Assembly (NCBI RefSeq): GCF_010728155.1
Contig: NZ_AP022605.1
Location: 1,240,001 to 1,304,000, forward strand
Source of the DNA: Mycolicibacterium doricum
GTDB lineage: Bacteria; Actinomycetota; Actinomycetes; Mycobacteriales; Mycobacteriaceae
Length of the DNA stretch: 64,000 bases
Reading direction: 5' to 3'
Shown: positions 52,470 through 62,863 of the stretch, piece after piece
How positions within the stretch are numbered: the first letter of the stretch is position 1
Layout of the letters: every line of letters begins with the position of its first letter
Program-made: the position numbers and the translations under genes
Notes under the pieces: generated by a model
Database searches by the model: none
What the model was told of the DNA's origin: nothing
What the model saw: the letters and a program-made list of their open reading frames with translations, nothing else

Positions 52470-52607
52470 GGTGGCCAGGTTACGGATTCTCTGGCGGAGT
52501 GCGCCACGCCCGTCGTCGGGCGACCCCGTGCATTCCGCGTAAGACGAGGCCGGCAGCGCCGGGGTAAATACACGATTCCGTGACGATCAGCACCTACCCT
52601 GGCAGAC

Positions 52608-53441
52608 GTGACCAGTCACCCCCAGGACGCGCGCGCCTGGCAGCGGCCCGACGATCCGGCCCGGCCCACCTCGGCAAGCCTGGTCGACCCCGAGGACGAT
52701 CTGCCCTCGGCGAATTACGGCGGCGATTTCGAGACCACGGCGATCCCGCGATACGACGCGGCCAAGGGCGCCCCCGCCCCGCCGGTGTTCAACCTGATGC
52801 ACGACCCGGAACCGCTGCCCTACGTCCAGCCGCACACCAGTCACCCCGTGATGCCGTACGGCGCCGAGCCGACGGAGATCGGCCACGACGTCACCGACGA
52901 GCAGGTCAAGGCGGCGCGCAGACGCGGTACCCAGGACCTCGGGCTGATGCTGCTGCGGGTGGGATTGGGCGTGCTGCTCGTCGGCCACGGACTGCAGAAG
53001 GCGTTCGGCTGGTGGGGCGGACCAGGGCTCGGCGGCTTCCAGGACTCGCTCGCGGAAGTCGGCTACCAGCACGCGAACATCCTCACCTACGTCGGCGCCG
53101 CCGCCCAGATCGGTGCGGGCCTGCTGCTCGTGCTGGGTCTGTTCGCCCCGGTCGCCGCTGCGATTGCGCTGGCCTACCTGATCAACGCGCTTCTCGCCGG
53201 TGTCGCCGGCCAGTCGCAGAGCGGGTTCCCCTTCTTCCTGCCCGGTGGCTTCGAATTCCAGGTGACGCTCATCGTGATCGCCGCCGCGCTCATCCTGACC
53301 GGCCCCGGGCGCTACGGCTTCGACGCGGGCCGCGGCTGGGCGCGTCGACCGTTCGTAGGGTCGTTCATCGCGCTGCTGCTCGGGATTGGTCTGGGCGTAG
53401 CGATGTGGGTCCTGCTCAACGGCGCCAATCCCTTGGCATGA
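52608..53441 (+). CDS. DoxX-family membrane protein (Rv3005c-like)
   Basis: 277 residues from GTG 52608. A long hydrophilic N-terminal part (about 105 residues, Asp/Pro-rich) is followed by four membrane segments of DoxX: LGLMLLRVGLGVLLVGHGLQKAFGWWGG, ILTYVGAAAQIGAGLLLVLGLF, AAAIALAYLINALLAGVAG and VTLIVIAAALILTGPGRYGFD, plus a final helix. The M. tuberculosis orthologue forms a membrane oxidoreductase complex with SodA and SseA that resists oxidative stress. Partners are not in this window. Confidence 0.9.
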   Translation: MTSHPQDARAWQRPDDPARPTSASLVDPEDDLPSANYGGDFETTAIPRYDAAKGAPAPPVFNLMHDPEPLPYVQPHTSHPVMPYGAEPTEIGHDVTDEQVKAARRRGTQDLGLMLLRVGLGVLLVGHGLQKAFGWWGGPGLGGFQDSLAEVGYQHANILTYVGAAAQIGAGLLLVLGLFAPVAAAIALAYLINALLAGVAGQSQSGFPFFLPGGFEFQVTLIVIAAALILTGPGRYGFDAGRGWARRPFVGSFIALLLGIGLGVAMWVLLNGANPLA

Positions 53442-53472
53442 CGCCCTGCGCCAACCCCCCGGCCTGACCGCC

Positions 53473-53886
53473 TCACCGATACGGGTTGGGCACTCGGCCA
53501 CCGCTGACCGCCGTCAACTGCGGCAGCGTGCCGAACGTCACCGCAGGCAGACGCATCTCGGTGCCGTCTTTGAGTGCCGCGCGCGCCCAGTTCGCCCTGC
53601 TGAACCGCAGCCCGTCGATGTCCTCCCACGCCACGGTCGTGGTGCCGAGCACGCTGCGGGCGGTCACCGTGTCGCGGTCGGCCACGGTGCGCAGGCGCAT
53701 GATGAACACCGAGGCCAGCACCGGGATCACCAGCAGCACCCCGAACCAGCGTGGGTTGGCCAGCACGATCGAGAACAACCCCAGTGTGAAGAAGCCGACC
53801 GCGAGGTGCGCGGTACGCGGGATCCGGATGACGACGGGAGCGGTGGCGGCCGAAGCGGTGGGGTCAGAGGCGTGGGGAGAACTCAC
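53473..53886 (-). CDS. cfp6: Cfp6-like membrane PH-domain protein
   Basis: 137 residues. Two closely spaced membrane segments (HLAVGFFTLGLFSIVLA and WFGVLLVIPVLASVFIM) lead into a bacterial PH-type domain with RDTVTARSVLGTTTVAWEDIDGLRFSRANWARAALKDGTEMRLPAVTF. Matches Rv3004 (Cfp6). Convergent with the DoxX gene; its upstream side faces the ilvB leader region. Function unknown. Confidence 0.88.
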   Translation of the reverse strand: MSSPHASDPTASAATAPVVIRIPRTAHLAVGFFTLGLFSIVLANPRWFGVLLVIPVLASVFIMRLRTVADRDTVTARSVLGTTTVAWEDIDGLRFSRANWARAALKDGTEMRLPAVTFGTLPQLTAVSGGRVPNPYR

Positions 53887-53938
53887 GCCCTCGATTCTGG
53901 CACCACCGGGGACCGCTGGTCACACCGTTGACTGCAAT

Positions 53939-53968
53939 TTGACCAGTGACCAGTGCGGAGGCTACCGT
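53939..53968 (+). promoter_or_regulatory. Candidate promoter of the ilvB operon
   Basis: TTGACC (53939-53944) and TACCGT (53963-53968, TANNNT type) are 18 bases apart. Transcription would start about 53975-53977, at or next to the ATG of the leader peptide, so the transcript is probably leaderless. Confidence 0.6.
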
Positions 53969-53976
53969 CAAGTGTT

Positions 53977-54078
53977 ATGCAGGCTCCGGGGATGCTCGAC
54001 GGAGGCGCTCAGGCGCCGACACCGCTCGTAGTAATTGGTTGGCGCGTTGATGCCGCGCTGGCCCTCTGCCGGGCATAG
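53977..54078 (+). CDS. ilvB leader peptide (33 codons)
   Basis: Frame ATG 53977 to TAG 54078, MQAPGMLDGG at the start and PLVVIGWRVDAALAL in the middle. The run CTC GTA GTA ATT, followed soon by GTT and two Leu codons, provides Leu, Val and Ile control codons, the end products of the ilvBNC/leu pathways. No ribosome site precedes the ATG, but it coincides with the predicted transcript start. Corynebacterium glutamicum ilvBNC is known to use a leader peptide of this sort without a ribosome site. A terminator hairpin follows 20 bases after the stop. Confidence 0.75.
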   Translation: MQAPGMLDGGAQAPTPLVVIGWRVDAALALCRA

Positions 54079-54097
54079 CCACCAGCATCGACGCGCC
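54041..54097 (+). promoter_or_regulatory. Leader RNA long hairpin of ilvB attenuator
   Basis: GGCGCGTTGATGC (54041-54053, within the control-codon region) can pair over all 13 positions (one G-U) with GCATCGACGCGCC (54085-54097). A ribosome stalled on the Leu-Val-Val-Ile codons would block its 5' arm. The arm that would then be freed is next to the terminator; the exact antiterminator pairing is not resolved. Confidence 0.6.
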
Positions 54098-54098
54098 A

Positions 54099-54132
54099 CC
54101 CTCGAACAGCGGCCCGCTGTCGGGGGTTTTTT
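54099..54132 (+). terminator. ilvB attenuator terminator
   Basis: CCCTCG (54099-54104) with CGGGGG (54121-54126) and ACAGCG (54106-54111) with CGCTGT (54115-54120) form a 12-pair stem with a one-base bulge and a GCC loop, followed by six T residues (54127-54132). A classical intrinsic terminator 51 bases before the ilvB start, so expression of the operon must involve read-through. Confidence 0.8.
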
Positions 54133-54183
54133 CTTGCCCGAGGACGCGTCCACTCCACCAGAAAGAAACGACAAGAGGACATC

Positions 54184-56043
54184 GTGAGCGCACCGACCAC
54201 GCGACCACCGCAGGCGACACCGCCAGACACCGAGCAGGCCGTGTCGGCCGTCCAGTCGACCAGCCCGAAGACGGTGCGGCCCCGCACGCTGGCACCCGAA
54301 CAGATGTCAGGCGCCCAGGCGGTGATCCGTTCCCTCGAGGAGCTTGACGTCGACACCATCTTCGGCATCCCCGGCGGTGCCGTCCTGCCGGTCTACGACC
54401 CGCTGTTCGACTCGGAGAAGCTGCGCCATGTACTGGTGCGCCATGAACAGGGCGCCGGCCACGCCGCCAGCGGTTACGCGCACGCCACCGGCCGCGTCGG
54501 AGTATGTATGGCGACGTCCGGGCCCGGTGCGACGAACCTGGTGACGCCGCTGGCCGATGCGCACATGGACTCGATCCCGGTGGTGGCGATCACCGGTCAG
54601 GTCGGCCGCGGCCTGATCGGCACCGACGCGTTCCAGGAAGCCGACATCTCCGGCATCACGATGCCGATCACGAAGCACAACTTCCTGGTACGCAGCGGCG
54701 ACGACATCCCCCGCGCGCTGGCGGAGGCGTTCCATATCGCCTCGACCGGCCGGCCCGGGCCGGTGCTCGTCGACATCCCGAAGGACATCCTGCAGGGCAC
54801 GTGCAGCTTCAGCTGGCCGCCGCAGATGGACCTACCCGGCTACAAGCCGAACACCAAACCGCACAACCGGCAGATCCGGGAGGCCGCCAAGCTGATCGCC
54901 GCGGCCGGCAGGCCGGTGCTCTACGTCGGCGGCGGTGTCATCCGCGGTGAGGCCAGCGAGCAGCTGCTCGAACTGGCCGAACTCACCGGCATCCCCGTGG
55001 TGACCACGCTGATGGCCCGTGGCGCGTTCCCGGACAGCCATCCGCAGAATCTCGGCATGCCCGGTATGCACGGCACCGTCTCCGCGGTCGCCGCATTGCA
55101 GCGCAGCGATCTGCTGATCGCGTTGGGCACCCGCTTCGACGACCGGGTGACCGGCCAGCTCGATTCCTTCGCACCGGACGCCAAGGTGATCCACGCCGAC
55201 ATCGACCCCGCCGAGATCGGCAAGAACCGCCACGCCGACGTGCCGATCGTGGGTGACGTCAAGGCCGTGATCACCGAGCTGATCGAGGTGCTGCGCAAAG
55301 ACACCGGGGCCCTGTCCCTGGACAACTGGTGGTCCTACCTGCGTGAGGTGCAATCGACCTATCCGCTGAGCTACGGCCCGCAGAGCGACGGCAGCCTCTC
55401 GCCCGAGTACGTCATCGAATCGCTGGGCAAGCTGGCCGGTCCGGACGCGATCTACGTCGCCGGTGTCGGACAGCACCAGATGTGGGCGGCGCAGTTCATC
55501 TCCTACGAGAAGCCCAAGACATGGCTGAACTCCGGTGGGCTGGGCACCATGGGGTTCGCCGTGCCCGCGGCGATGGGCGCCAAGATGGGTTGCCCCGATA
55601 CCGAGGTGTGGGCGATCGACGGCGACGGCTGCTTCCAGATGACCAACCAGGAGTTGGCGACCTGTGCGATCGAGGGCATCCCGATCAAGGTGGCCATCAT
55701 CAACAACGGCAACCTCGGCATGGTCCGGCAGTGGCAGACGCTGTTCTACGAGGAGCGGTACAGCCAAACGGATCTGGCCACCCACTCGCGGCGCATCCCC
55801 GATTTCGTCAAGCTGGCTGAGGCGCTCGGCTGTGTCGGATTGCGTTGTGAGCGTTCTGAAGACGTGGTCGAGGTGATCAAGCAGGCGCAGGCCGTCAACG
55901 ACCGGCCGGTGGTCATCGACTTCACCGTCGGCGCCGACGCACAGGTGTGGCCGATGGTCGCGGCGGGCACCAGCAACGACGAGATCATGGCCGCCCGCGA
56001 CATCCGTCCACTGTTCGACGACAACGACGAGGGGCACGCCTGA
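54184..56043 (+). CDS. ilvB: Acetolactate synthase large subunit
   Basis: 619 residues from GTG 54184. ThDP enzyme: the catalytic Glu in [28 protein letters not shown], the FAD region with [12 protein letters not shown] and the ThDP motif from GDGCFQM to [13 protein letters not shown]. It condenses pyruvate (or with 2-oxobutyrate) in Val, Leu and Ile synthesis. The stop overlaps ilvN. Upstream are a leader peptide and an intrinsic terminator. Matches Rv3003c (ilvB1). Confidence 0.97.
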   Translation: MSAPTTRPPQATPPDTEQAVSAVQSTSPKTVRPRTLAPEQMSGAQAVIRSLEELDVDTIFGIPGGAVLPVYDPLFDSEKLRHVLVRHEQGAGHAASGYAHATGRVGVCMATSGPGATNLVTPLADAHMDSIPVVAITGQVGRGLIGTDAFQEADISGITMPITKHNFLVRSGDDIPRALAEAFHIASTGRPGPVLVDIPKDILQGTCSFSWPPQMDLPGYKPNTKPHNRQIREAAKLIAAAGRPVLYVGGGVIRGEASEQLLELAELTGIPVVTTLMARGAFPDSHPQNLGMPGMHGTVSAVAALQRSDLLIALGTRFDDRVTGQLDSFAPDAKVIHADIDPAEIGKNRHADVPIVGDVKAVITELIEVLRKDTGALSLDNWWSYLREVQSTYPLSYGPQSDGSLSPEYVIESLGKLAGPDAIYVAGVGQHQMWAAQFISYEKPKTWLNSGGLGTMGFAVPAAMGAKMGCPDTEVWAIDGDGCFQMTNQELATCAIEGIPIKVAIINNGNLGMVRQWQTLFYEERYSQTDLATHSRRIPDFVKLAEALGCVGLRCERSEDVVEVIKQAQAVNDRPVVIDFTVGADAQVWPMVAAGTSNDEIMAARDIRPLFDDNDEGHA

Positions 56044-56558
56044 TGGCTGCAGAGAACGTTCGCACCCACACGCTGTCGGTGCTCGTCGAGGACAAGCCGG
56101 GTGTGCTGGCCCGCGTCGCAGCGCTGTTCTCGCGGCGCGGCTTCAACATCCAGTCGCTGGCTGTCGGGGCGACGGAGCAGAAAAACATGTCGCGCATGAC
56201 GATCGTCGTCAGCGCCGACGAGGCGCCGCTGGAGCAGATCACCAAACAGCTCAACAAGCTCATCAACGTGATCAAGATCGTCGAGCAGGACGAGGTGAAC
56301 TCGGTGGCCCGCGAGCTCGCACTGATCAAGGTGCGCGCGGACGCGGCCACCCGCGGACAGGTCATCGAAGCAGTCAATCTGTTCCGCGCCAAAGTGGTCG
56401 ACGTGTCCACCGAATCGTTGACCGTCGAGGCCACCGGTACGCAGGAGAAGCTGGAAGCGTTGCTCCGGGTGCTCGAGCCGTACGGCATCCGTGAGATCGT
56501 GCAATCCGGTGTGGTGTCGCTGTCGCGCGGTCCGCGCGGCATCGGCGCCGCCAAGTAG
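56043..56558 (+). CDS. ilvN: Acetolactate synthase small subunit
   Basis: 171 residues. N-terminal ACT domain HTLSVLVEDKPGVLARVAALFSRRGFNIQSLAVG with the Val feedback site, and a C-terminal ALS_ss domain ending SGVVSLSRGPRG. It activates IlvB and confers valine inhibition. TGATG coupling to ilvB; ilvC follows 33 bases later. Confidence 0.96.
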   Translation: MAAENVRTHTLSVLVEDKPGVLARVAALFSRRGFNIQSLAVGATEQKNMSRMTIVVSADEAPLEQITKQLNKLINVIKIVEQDEVNSVARELALIKVRADAATRGQVIEAVNLFRAKVVDVSTESLTVEATGTQEKLEALLRVLEPYGIREIVQSGVVSLSRGPRGIGAAK

Positions 56559-57605
<1,047 letters not shown>

Positions 57606-57621
57606 TCCTCGCGAGTTTGGT

Positions 57622-57664
57622 GGAGTAGGTGGCTTAGCACGACCAACTACACCGACTCCGCTTT
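57622..57664 (+). terminator. Terminator after ilvC
   Basis: GGAGTAGGTG (57622-57631) pairs with CACCGACTCC (57650-57659), nine pairs with one A-G mismatch, followed by GCTTTT. The loop is 18 bases. It separates ilvC from the minus-strand remnant. Confidence 0.55.
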
Positions 57665-57903
57665 TCAGGGGGCCAGGCTCGGCAACTCGGTGATGCCGAA
57701 CTCGCGGCGCAGCATGGTGCGTGCCGCGTAGTAGCCGGCCATCCCGTGCACGCCGGTGCCGGGCGGGGTGGCCGACGAACACGGGGACGAACACGGGTAC
57801 GCCCTGCGAAGCGGGGTCGTCCACGGGTCGAAGCGCAACGTGGGCCCGACCAGGCCAGGCCGTTGGGGCCGCTGCCCACCACCGTGACGTCCACGTCGAT
57901 CAC
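57665..57903 (-). pseudogene. FAD oxidoreductase (Rv2997-like), ends only
   Basis: The minus strand keeps the N-terminal dinucleotide-binding start VDVTVVGSGPNGLA, preceded by GAGGAGG, and then shifts to a PTLRFDPWTTPLR piece and the C-terminus VHGMAGYYAARTMLRREFG, ending at the stop at 57665. About 400 residues are missing in between. In M. tuberculosis the phytoene-dehydrogenase-like Rv2997 lies beside serA1, so this is its deletion remnant. A 12-bp unit (GACGAACACGGG) is doubled at 57774-57797 inside it. Confidence 0.75.
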
Positions 57904-57963
57904 CTCCTCGGGTCGCTCAGTCCTGCCCGCGGGTTCGAAATTACCGACCTTTAGGCTGACCGG

Positions 57964-59550
57964 GTGAGCCTCCCTGTTGTACTGATTGCCGACAAGCTCG
58001 CGGAGAGCACCGTCGCCGCCCTCGGTGACCAGGTCGAAGTCCGCTGGGTCGACGGTCCGGACCGTGAGAAACTGCTCGCTGCCGTCGACGAAGCCGATGC
58101 CCTGCTGGTCCGTTCGGCCACCACCGTCGACGCCGAAGTCCTCGCCGCCGCCCCCAAGCTGAAGATCGTCGCCCGCGCGGGTGTGGGCCTGGACAACGTC
58201 GACGTCGACGCCGCCACCGCTCGCGGGGTGCTGGTCGTCAACGCCCCGACGTCGAACATCCACAGCGCCGCCGAACACGCGATCGCGCTGCTGTTGTCCG
58301 CCGCGCGGCAGATCCCGGCCGCCGACGCGACGCTGCGCGCCCACACGTGGAAGCGGTCGTCGTTCAACGGCACCGAGATCTACGGCAAGACCGTCGGCGT
58401 CGTCGGACTGGGCCGGATCGGTCAGCTGGTGGCCGCGCGGCTGGCGGCCTTCGGCACCCATCTGGTGGCCTACGACCCGTATGTGTCGCAGGCCCGCGCC
58501 GCGCAGCTCGGGATCGAACTGCTGACCCTCGACGAGCTGTTGTCCCGCGCCGACTTCATCTCGGTGCACCTGCCCAAGACGCCCGAGACCGCGGGGCTGA
58601 TCGGTAAGGACGCGCTGGCCAAGACCAAGCGGGGCGTGATCATCGTCAACGCCGCGCGCGGGGGGCTGATCGACGAGCAGGCACTGGCCGACGCGGTCAC
58701 CGACGGCCACGTCCGTGCGGCCGGCCTCGACGTGTTCGCCACCGAGCCGTGCACCGACAGCCCGCTGTTCGAGCTGCCGCAGGTGGTGGTGACCCCGCAC
58801 CTCGGCGCCTCGACCGCCGAAGCGCAGGACCGGGCAGGCACCGACGTGGCGGCGAGCGTCCGCCTCGCGCTGGCCGGCGAATTCGTGCCCGACGCGGTCA
58901 ACGTTGGCGGCGGAGTCGTCGGCGAAGAGGTCGCACCCTGGCTGGACCTGGTGCGCAAGCTGGGATTGCTGGCCGGAACGCTGGCCGCCGAGCCGACCAC
59001 CACCCTGTCGGTTCGGGTGTGCGGGGAACTGGCCGCCGAAGATGTTGAGGTGCTTCGCCTTTCGGCGCTGCGCGGGCTGTTCTCGACCGTGACGGACCAG
59101 CAGGTCACGTTCGTCAACGCGCCGGCACTGGCGGCCGAACGCGGTGTGCAGTCCGAATTGACGACGGCCACGGAGAGCCCCAACCACCGCAGCGTGGTAG
59201 ACGTGCGGGCGGTCGGTTCGGACGGATCGGTGACCAACGTCGCCGGCACGCTGTCCGGGCCGCAACAGGTGCAGAAGATCGTCCAGATCAACGGGCGCAA
59301 TTTCGATTTGCGCGCCGAAGGCGTCAACCTGATCGTGAACTACATCGACCAGCCGGGTGCACTGGGCAAGATCGGCACGCTGCTCGGCACAGCAAAGGTC
59401 AACATCCACGCCGCCCAGCTCAGTGAGGACGCCGAGGGTCCGGGCGCGACGGTCCTGCTGCGCCTCGATCGTGACGTCCCCGCCGATCTGCGGACGGCGC
59501 TCGCCGAGGCCGTCGACGCCAAGACACTCGAAGTGGTTGATCTGTCGTGA
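57964..59550 (+). CDS. serA: D-3-phosphoglycerate dehydrogenase SerA
   Basis: 528 residues from GTG 57964, the long type I form: substrate and NAD domains ([50 protein letters not shown]), the intervening ASB domain (about residues 320-450) and a C-terminal ACT domain ([21 protein letters not shown]) for serine inhibition. First step of serine synthesis; SerB2 in this window performs the last. Overlaps leuB by four bases. Confidence 0.96.
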   Translation: MSLPVVLIADKLAESTVAALGDQVEVRWVDGPDREKLLAAVDEADALLVRSATTVDAEVLAAAPKLKIVARAGVGLDNVDVDAATARGVLVVNAPTSNIHSAAEHAIALLLSAARQIPAADATLRAHTWKRSSFNGTEIYGKTVGVVGLGRIGQLVAARLAAFGTHLVAYDPYVSQARAAQLGIELLTLDELLSRADFISVHLPKTPETAGLIGKDALAKTKRGVIIVNAARGGLIDEQALADAVTDGHVRAAGLDVFATEPCTDSPLFELPQVVVTPHLGASTAEAQDRAGTDVAASVRLALAGEFVPDAVNVGGGVVGEEVAPWLDLVRKLGLLAGTLAAEPTTTLSVRVCGELAAEDVEVLRLSALRGLFSTVTDQQVTFVNAPALAAERGVQSELTTATESPNHRSVVDVRAVGSDGSVTNVAGTLSGPQQVQKIVQINGRNFDLRAEGVNLIVNYIDQPGALGKIGTLLGTAKVNIHAAQLSEDAEGPGATVLLRLDRDVPADLRTALAEAVDAKTLEVVDLS

Positions 59551-60563
59551 CGATGAACCTGGCGATCATCGCCGGGGACGGTATCGGCCCTGAGGTGATC
59601 GGCGAAGCCGTCAAGGTTCTCGACGCCGTTCTGCCGGACGTCGAGAAGACTAGCTACGACCTCGGCGCCCGCCGCTTCCACGCCACCGGCGAGATCCTGC
59701 CGGACTCCGTACTGGCGGAGCTGAAGGCCCACGATGCGATCCTGTTGGGTGCCGTCGGGGATCCGTCGGTGCCCAGCGGCGTCCTCGAACGCGGTCTGCT
59801 GCTGCGGATCCGGTTCGAGCTGGACCATCACATCAATTTGCGGCCGGCGAAGCTGTACCCGGGAGTGACCGGTCCGCTGGCCGGTGACCCCGGGGTCGAC
59901 TTCGTCGTGGTGCGCGAGGGGACGGAAGGTCCCTACACCGGCACCGGCGGCGCGATCCGCGTCGGCACGCCGCACGAGGTGGCCACCGAGGTGAGCCTCA
60001 ACACCGCCTTCGGCGTGCGCCGCGTGGTTGACGACGCATTCCGGCGTGCCCGGCAGCGGCGCAAGCATCTGACGTTGGTGCACAAGAACAATGTGCTGAC
60101 CTTCGCCGGCGCACTGTGGTGGCGAACCGTGCAGGAACTGGCGGCCGACTATCCGGATGTGGAGGTGGCCTATCAGCATGTCGACTCCGCCATGATCCAC
60201 ATCGTCACCGATCCGGGCCGGTTCGACGTCATCGTCACCGACAACCTGTTCGGTGACATCGTCACCGACCTGGCCGCCGCGGTGTGTGGCGGAATCGGGC
60301 TGGCGGCCAGCGGCAACATCGACGCCACGCGTACCAACCCCTCGATGTTCGAGCCGGTGCACGGCAGCGCCCCGGACATCGCCGGGCAGGGCATCGCGGA
60401 TCCGACCGCGGCGATCATGTCGGTGGCTCTGCTGCTGGCGCACGTCGGCGAGCACGACGCGGCCGCCCGCGTCGACAAGGCGGTGGAAGCACACCTGTCC
60501 AGCCGTGGTCACGAGGAGCTCGCCACCAGCGCGGTCGGCGACCGGATCGTCGGTCTGCTGTAG
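59547..60563 (+). CDS. leuB: 3-isopropylmalate dehydrogenase
   Basis: 338 residues from GTG 59547, translationally coupled to serA. Isocitrate/isopropylmalate dehydrogenase fold: [21 protein letters not shown], substrate Arg in [17 protein letters not shown], the YTGTGG loop, [12 protein letters not shown], and metal Asp residues in [17 protein letters not shown]. Leucine synthesis, third step. Next gene starts at the base after its stop. Confidence 0.96.
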   Translation: MTMNLAIIAGDGIGPEVIGEAVKVLDAVLPDVEKTSYDLGARRFHATGEILPDSVLAELKAHDAILLGAVGDPSVPSGVLERGLLLRIRFELDHHINLRPAKLYPGVTGPLAGDPGVDFVVVREGTEGPYTGTGGAIRVGTPHEVATEVSLNTAFGVRRVVDDAFRRARQRRKHLTLVHKNNVLTFAGALWWRTVQELAADYPDVEVAYQHVDSAMIHIVTDPGRFDVIVTDNLFGDIVTDLAAAVCGGIGLAASGNIDATRTNPSMFEPVHGSAPDIAGQGIADPTAAIMSVALLLAHVGEHDAAARVDKAVEAHLSSRGHEELATSAVGDRIVGLL

Positions 60564-61166
60564 GTGACGCTGGCACGGCAGTGCTGGCTGTTCGCGATCG
60601 GCTCGACGCTGTTCGCGGTCGCCACGGTGCCGGGTTTCGCCGCGGCGGCCGGCGCCGGTGCGGCCAACGGGCTGTGCTTCGCCGGTTCCTTGTTCTTCAC
60701 CAGCGCGGCGTGGCTGCAACTCGTCCGGTCGAGGAGCGGTTCGGGCCTTGAACTGCTTGAGGCAGCAACGCAGTTCATGGGCACGCTGTTGTTCAACGTG
60801 AGCACCGGCGCCGCGTTGTGGGCGCATGCGGTGGTCGAGCAGCGCCACCTGGTGTGGGCGCCGGATGCGACCGGGTCTGTGGCATTCCTCGTCAGCGCAG
60901 GGTCGGGGATCGCCGCCGTGACCGCCTCGGCGGGTCTGTTCGCGCCACGGTCGCGGGACTGGCAGGCGCAGTGGGTCAACATGGCGGGCTGTGTGGCGTT
61001 CGGCGCGTCCGCGCTCGGAGCGTTCGTCACCCCGGCCGGCGTCACCGCAGATGCGCTGCTGGCCAACACCGGAACGTTCGTCGGAGCGCTGTGCTTCTTG
61101 GCGGCGGCGCTGTTGGTCCTGCCACCTGGACGGTATGGGTGGCTGGGTGGGCCTCGCCTGCTGTGA
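60564..61166 (+). CDS. Polytopic membrane protein of unknown function
   Basis: 200 residues from GTG 60564, directly abutting leuB. About five to six membrane segments (residues 7-25, 31-50, 68-90, 102-124, 137-155 and 165-187), with few charged residues and the pattern ANGLCFAGSLFFTSAAWLQLVRS and AATQFMGTLLFNVSTGAALWAH. This resembles YrhK-type proteins of actinobacteria. Operon position suggests co-expression with leuB, with no clear functional link. Confidence 0.8.
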   Translation: MTLARQCWLFAIGSTLFAVATVPGFAAAAGAGAANGLCFAGSLFFTSAAWLQLVRSRSGSGLELLEAATQFMGTLLFNVSTGAALWAHAVVEQRHLVWAPDATGSVAFLVSAGSGIAAVTASAGLFAPRSRDWQAQWVNMAGCVAFGASALGAFVTPAGVTADALLANTGTFVGALCFLAAALLVLPPGRYGWLGGPRLL

Positions 61167-61293
61167 TCGCGGGTTGCCGTCAGGAGTGGGTGCGGGCGGG
61201 TAGCGCCACGGTCGGCCAGCTCGGGCAGGTTCTGCGCGGCGATACGCCTCTGCGAGGTCTGCTCAGATTTATCTCACCCGCGAGGGTTAAACC

Positions 61294-61385
61294 GCAGATC
61301 GTTGGGTACAGCAGATCGTTGGGTACGTGAGCCGTGCCCTACGCCGACGAGTTTCGGCATAACTGTAGCGACATAACTGTAGCGA
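61294..61385. repeat. Two tandem duplications upstream of the copper protein gene
   Basis: A 17-bp unit (GCAGATCGTTGGGTAC plus one base) is doubled at 61294-61327, and a 14-bp unit (CATAACTGTAGCGA) at 61358-61385. The first carries GGGTAC, which resembles the SigF -10, so the duplication may have created a second -10 (GTTG-N16-GGGTAC at 61301-61326). The rest of the 237-base gap shows no gene. Confidence 0.85.
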
Positions 61386-61403
61386 CAACTCGCAGGAGAA
61401 TTG

Positions 61404-61811
61404 ATGAGTAGCGCAGCGAAAATGTTGGAGACTTACCCAAAAGACCTCGGCGAGGTCGATCGTGCGGCGCTGGTGAAGTGTATCGACGCTTGCGGTGAGT
61501 GCGCGCAGGCTTGCACCGCTTGCGCTGACGCCTGTCTGAGTGAGGGTTCAGTGCAGCAGCTGACCAAGTGCATTCGTACGAACCTCGACTGCGCCGATAT
61601 GTGCGCTACCACGTCGCGGGTCTTGTCTCGCCACACTGGGTATGACGCGAACCTCACCATCGCGATCCTCGAAGCGTGCGCCTCGGCGTGCCGTTCCTGT
61701 GGTGACGAGTGTGAGAGCCATGCCGGCCACCACGAGCACTGCCGGATCTGCGCGGACGCCTGCCGGGCGTGTGAGCGGGCATGTCGGGACCTGCTGGCGT
61801 CGCTGGGGTGA
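61404..61811 (+). CDS. Four-helix-bundle copper-storage-like protein (Csp type)
   Basis: 135 residues from ATG 61404 after AGGAGAA. Eighteen Cys residues line the helices (CIDACGECAQACTACADAC, CIRTNLDCADMCA, CASACRSCGDEC, CRICADACRACERAC), the pattern of cytosolic Csp3-type proteins that hold many Cu(I) ions in the core. There is no signal peptide, so cytoplasmic. Probable copper buffering. Part of a stress group with the manganese catalase and hemerythrin. Confidence 0.9.
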   Translation: MSSAAKMLETYPKDLGEVDRAALVKCIDACGECAQACTACADACLSEGSVQQLTKCIRTNLDCADMCATTSRVLSRHTGYDANLTIAILEACASACRSCGDECESHAGHHEHCRICADACRACERACRDLLASLG

Positions 61812-61996
61812 CGCGGCAACAGCCATTGAAGTGCTTGACGCCACAGCGCAGTCACCACTGGCGAGTTACAACAGTCGTGCTGATTCGCCGCGCCGGAATG
61901 TAACCTGCAGACGCTGGTGGACTCGGCGGTCAATTGCGATTTCGTCCGCGCTCGGTGGCGAAAATCCTGAGAATCGGCCCCGTGTCGGCATGGTCT

Positions 61997-62021
61997 GTTT
62001 GGTGCCCGTGGCGTTGGGTAG
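61997..62021 (+). promoter_or_regulatory. SigF-type promoter of the manganese catalase gene
   Basis: GTTT (61997-62000), 15 bases, GGGTAG (62016-62021), about 48 bases before the start. Matches GTTT-N15-17-GGGTAT except at the last base. The remainder of the 257 bases between the copper protein and the catalase has no other feature I can support. Confidence 0.65.
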
Positions 62022-62068
62022 TTACGGCGGACGGCACCATAACCACAATTCAGGAAGGCGGCAGCCTG

Positions 62069-62863
62069 GTGTTCATTCACAACAAGGACCTTCAATTCGA
62101 GGTCCGCGTCGAGAAGCCGGACCCTCGATTCGCCACTCTGCTGCAAGAGCAGTTCGGCGGCGCCAACGGCGAACTGAAAGCGGCCATGCAGTACTTCACG
62201 CAGGCGTTCGTGCTTCGCGGGAAGAACCCGCCGATGTACGACCTGTTCATGGACATCGCCACCGAGGAACTCAGCCACCTCGAGATGGTCGGCTCGATGA
62301 TCACGATGCTTCTCGACGGGCTCAACGACGACCTGAAGGCGGCCACCGAAAAGTGTGACTGGATGCCCGCGGTGGCGTCCAACGACGGTCGCGATCAGAT
62401 CATCCACAGCGTGGCGGTCAACCCGCTGTTCATGTCGCTCACCGGAGGCGGCCCCGATGTGCGGGATTCCGCGGGCGTGCCCTGGAGCGGCACCTTCGTC
62501 AACTCCAACGGCGACCCGTCGGTGGACCTGCGCAGCAACCTGGCCGCTGAGTCGCGCGCCAAGATCGTCTACGAGTACCTCAAGCAGTTCACCGATGATC
62601 CCGGGGTGCAGGACACCCTGACGTTCCTGATGACCCGCGAAGTGACCCATTACCAGCAGTTCACGGCGGCCTTCAACGAGTTGCCGGTGAACTTCCCGCC
62701 CGGCGTGCTGGCCGGCGACCAGCGCTTCCAGAATGTGGCGTTCAACATGAGCAACGGTGAGGGTTCGGTGCGCGGGCCGTGGAACGAGGGTCAGGGCCCG
62801 TGGCCGGACGGGATGCAGTGGCAGTACGTAGAGAAGCCGACCGAACAGTGGTTTGGGCACTGA
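62069..62863 (+). CDS. Manganese catalase, C-terminal tail out of frame
   Basis: 264 residues from GTG 62069 after an AGGAAGG site. Di-manganese ligands lie in the four-helix bundle: ANGELKAAMQYFTQAF (Glu), DIATEELSHLEMVGSM (Glu and His), and the second pair in DTLTFLMTREVTHYQQF (Glu and His). It breaks down hydrogen peroxide without haem. The frame stops after EQWFGH, whereas relatives continue about 35 residues, and exactly such a tail follows in the next frame (62856-62963). One extra T in a TTT run near 62,852 explains it. The metal site is complete, so activity may survive. Confidence 0.88.
   Translation: MFIHNKDLQFEVRVEKPDPRFATLLQEQFGGANGELKAAMQYFTQAFVLRGKNPPMYDLFMDIATEELSHLEMVGSMITMLLDGLNDDLKAATEKCDWMPAVASNDGRDQIIHSVAVNPLFMSLTGGGPDVRDSAGVPWSGTFVNSNGDPSVDLRSNLAAESRAKIVYEYLKQFTDDPGVQDTLTFLMTREVTHYQQFTAAFNELPVNFPPGVLAGDQRFQNVAFNMSNGEGSVRGPWNEGQGPWPDGMQWQYVEKPTEQWFGH

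Noticed and set aside
54041..54132. ilvB upstream region as a riboswitch or T-box
   Set aside because: No T-box consensus or known aptamer was seen; the leader peptide with Val/Ile/Leu codons explains the structure better.
62861..62863. UGA in the catalase gene read as selenocysteine
   Set aside because: Manganese catalases do not use selenocysteine, no SECIS-like hairpin follows directly, and the tail is in another frame, so read-through would not restore it.
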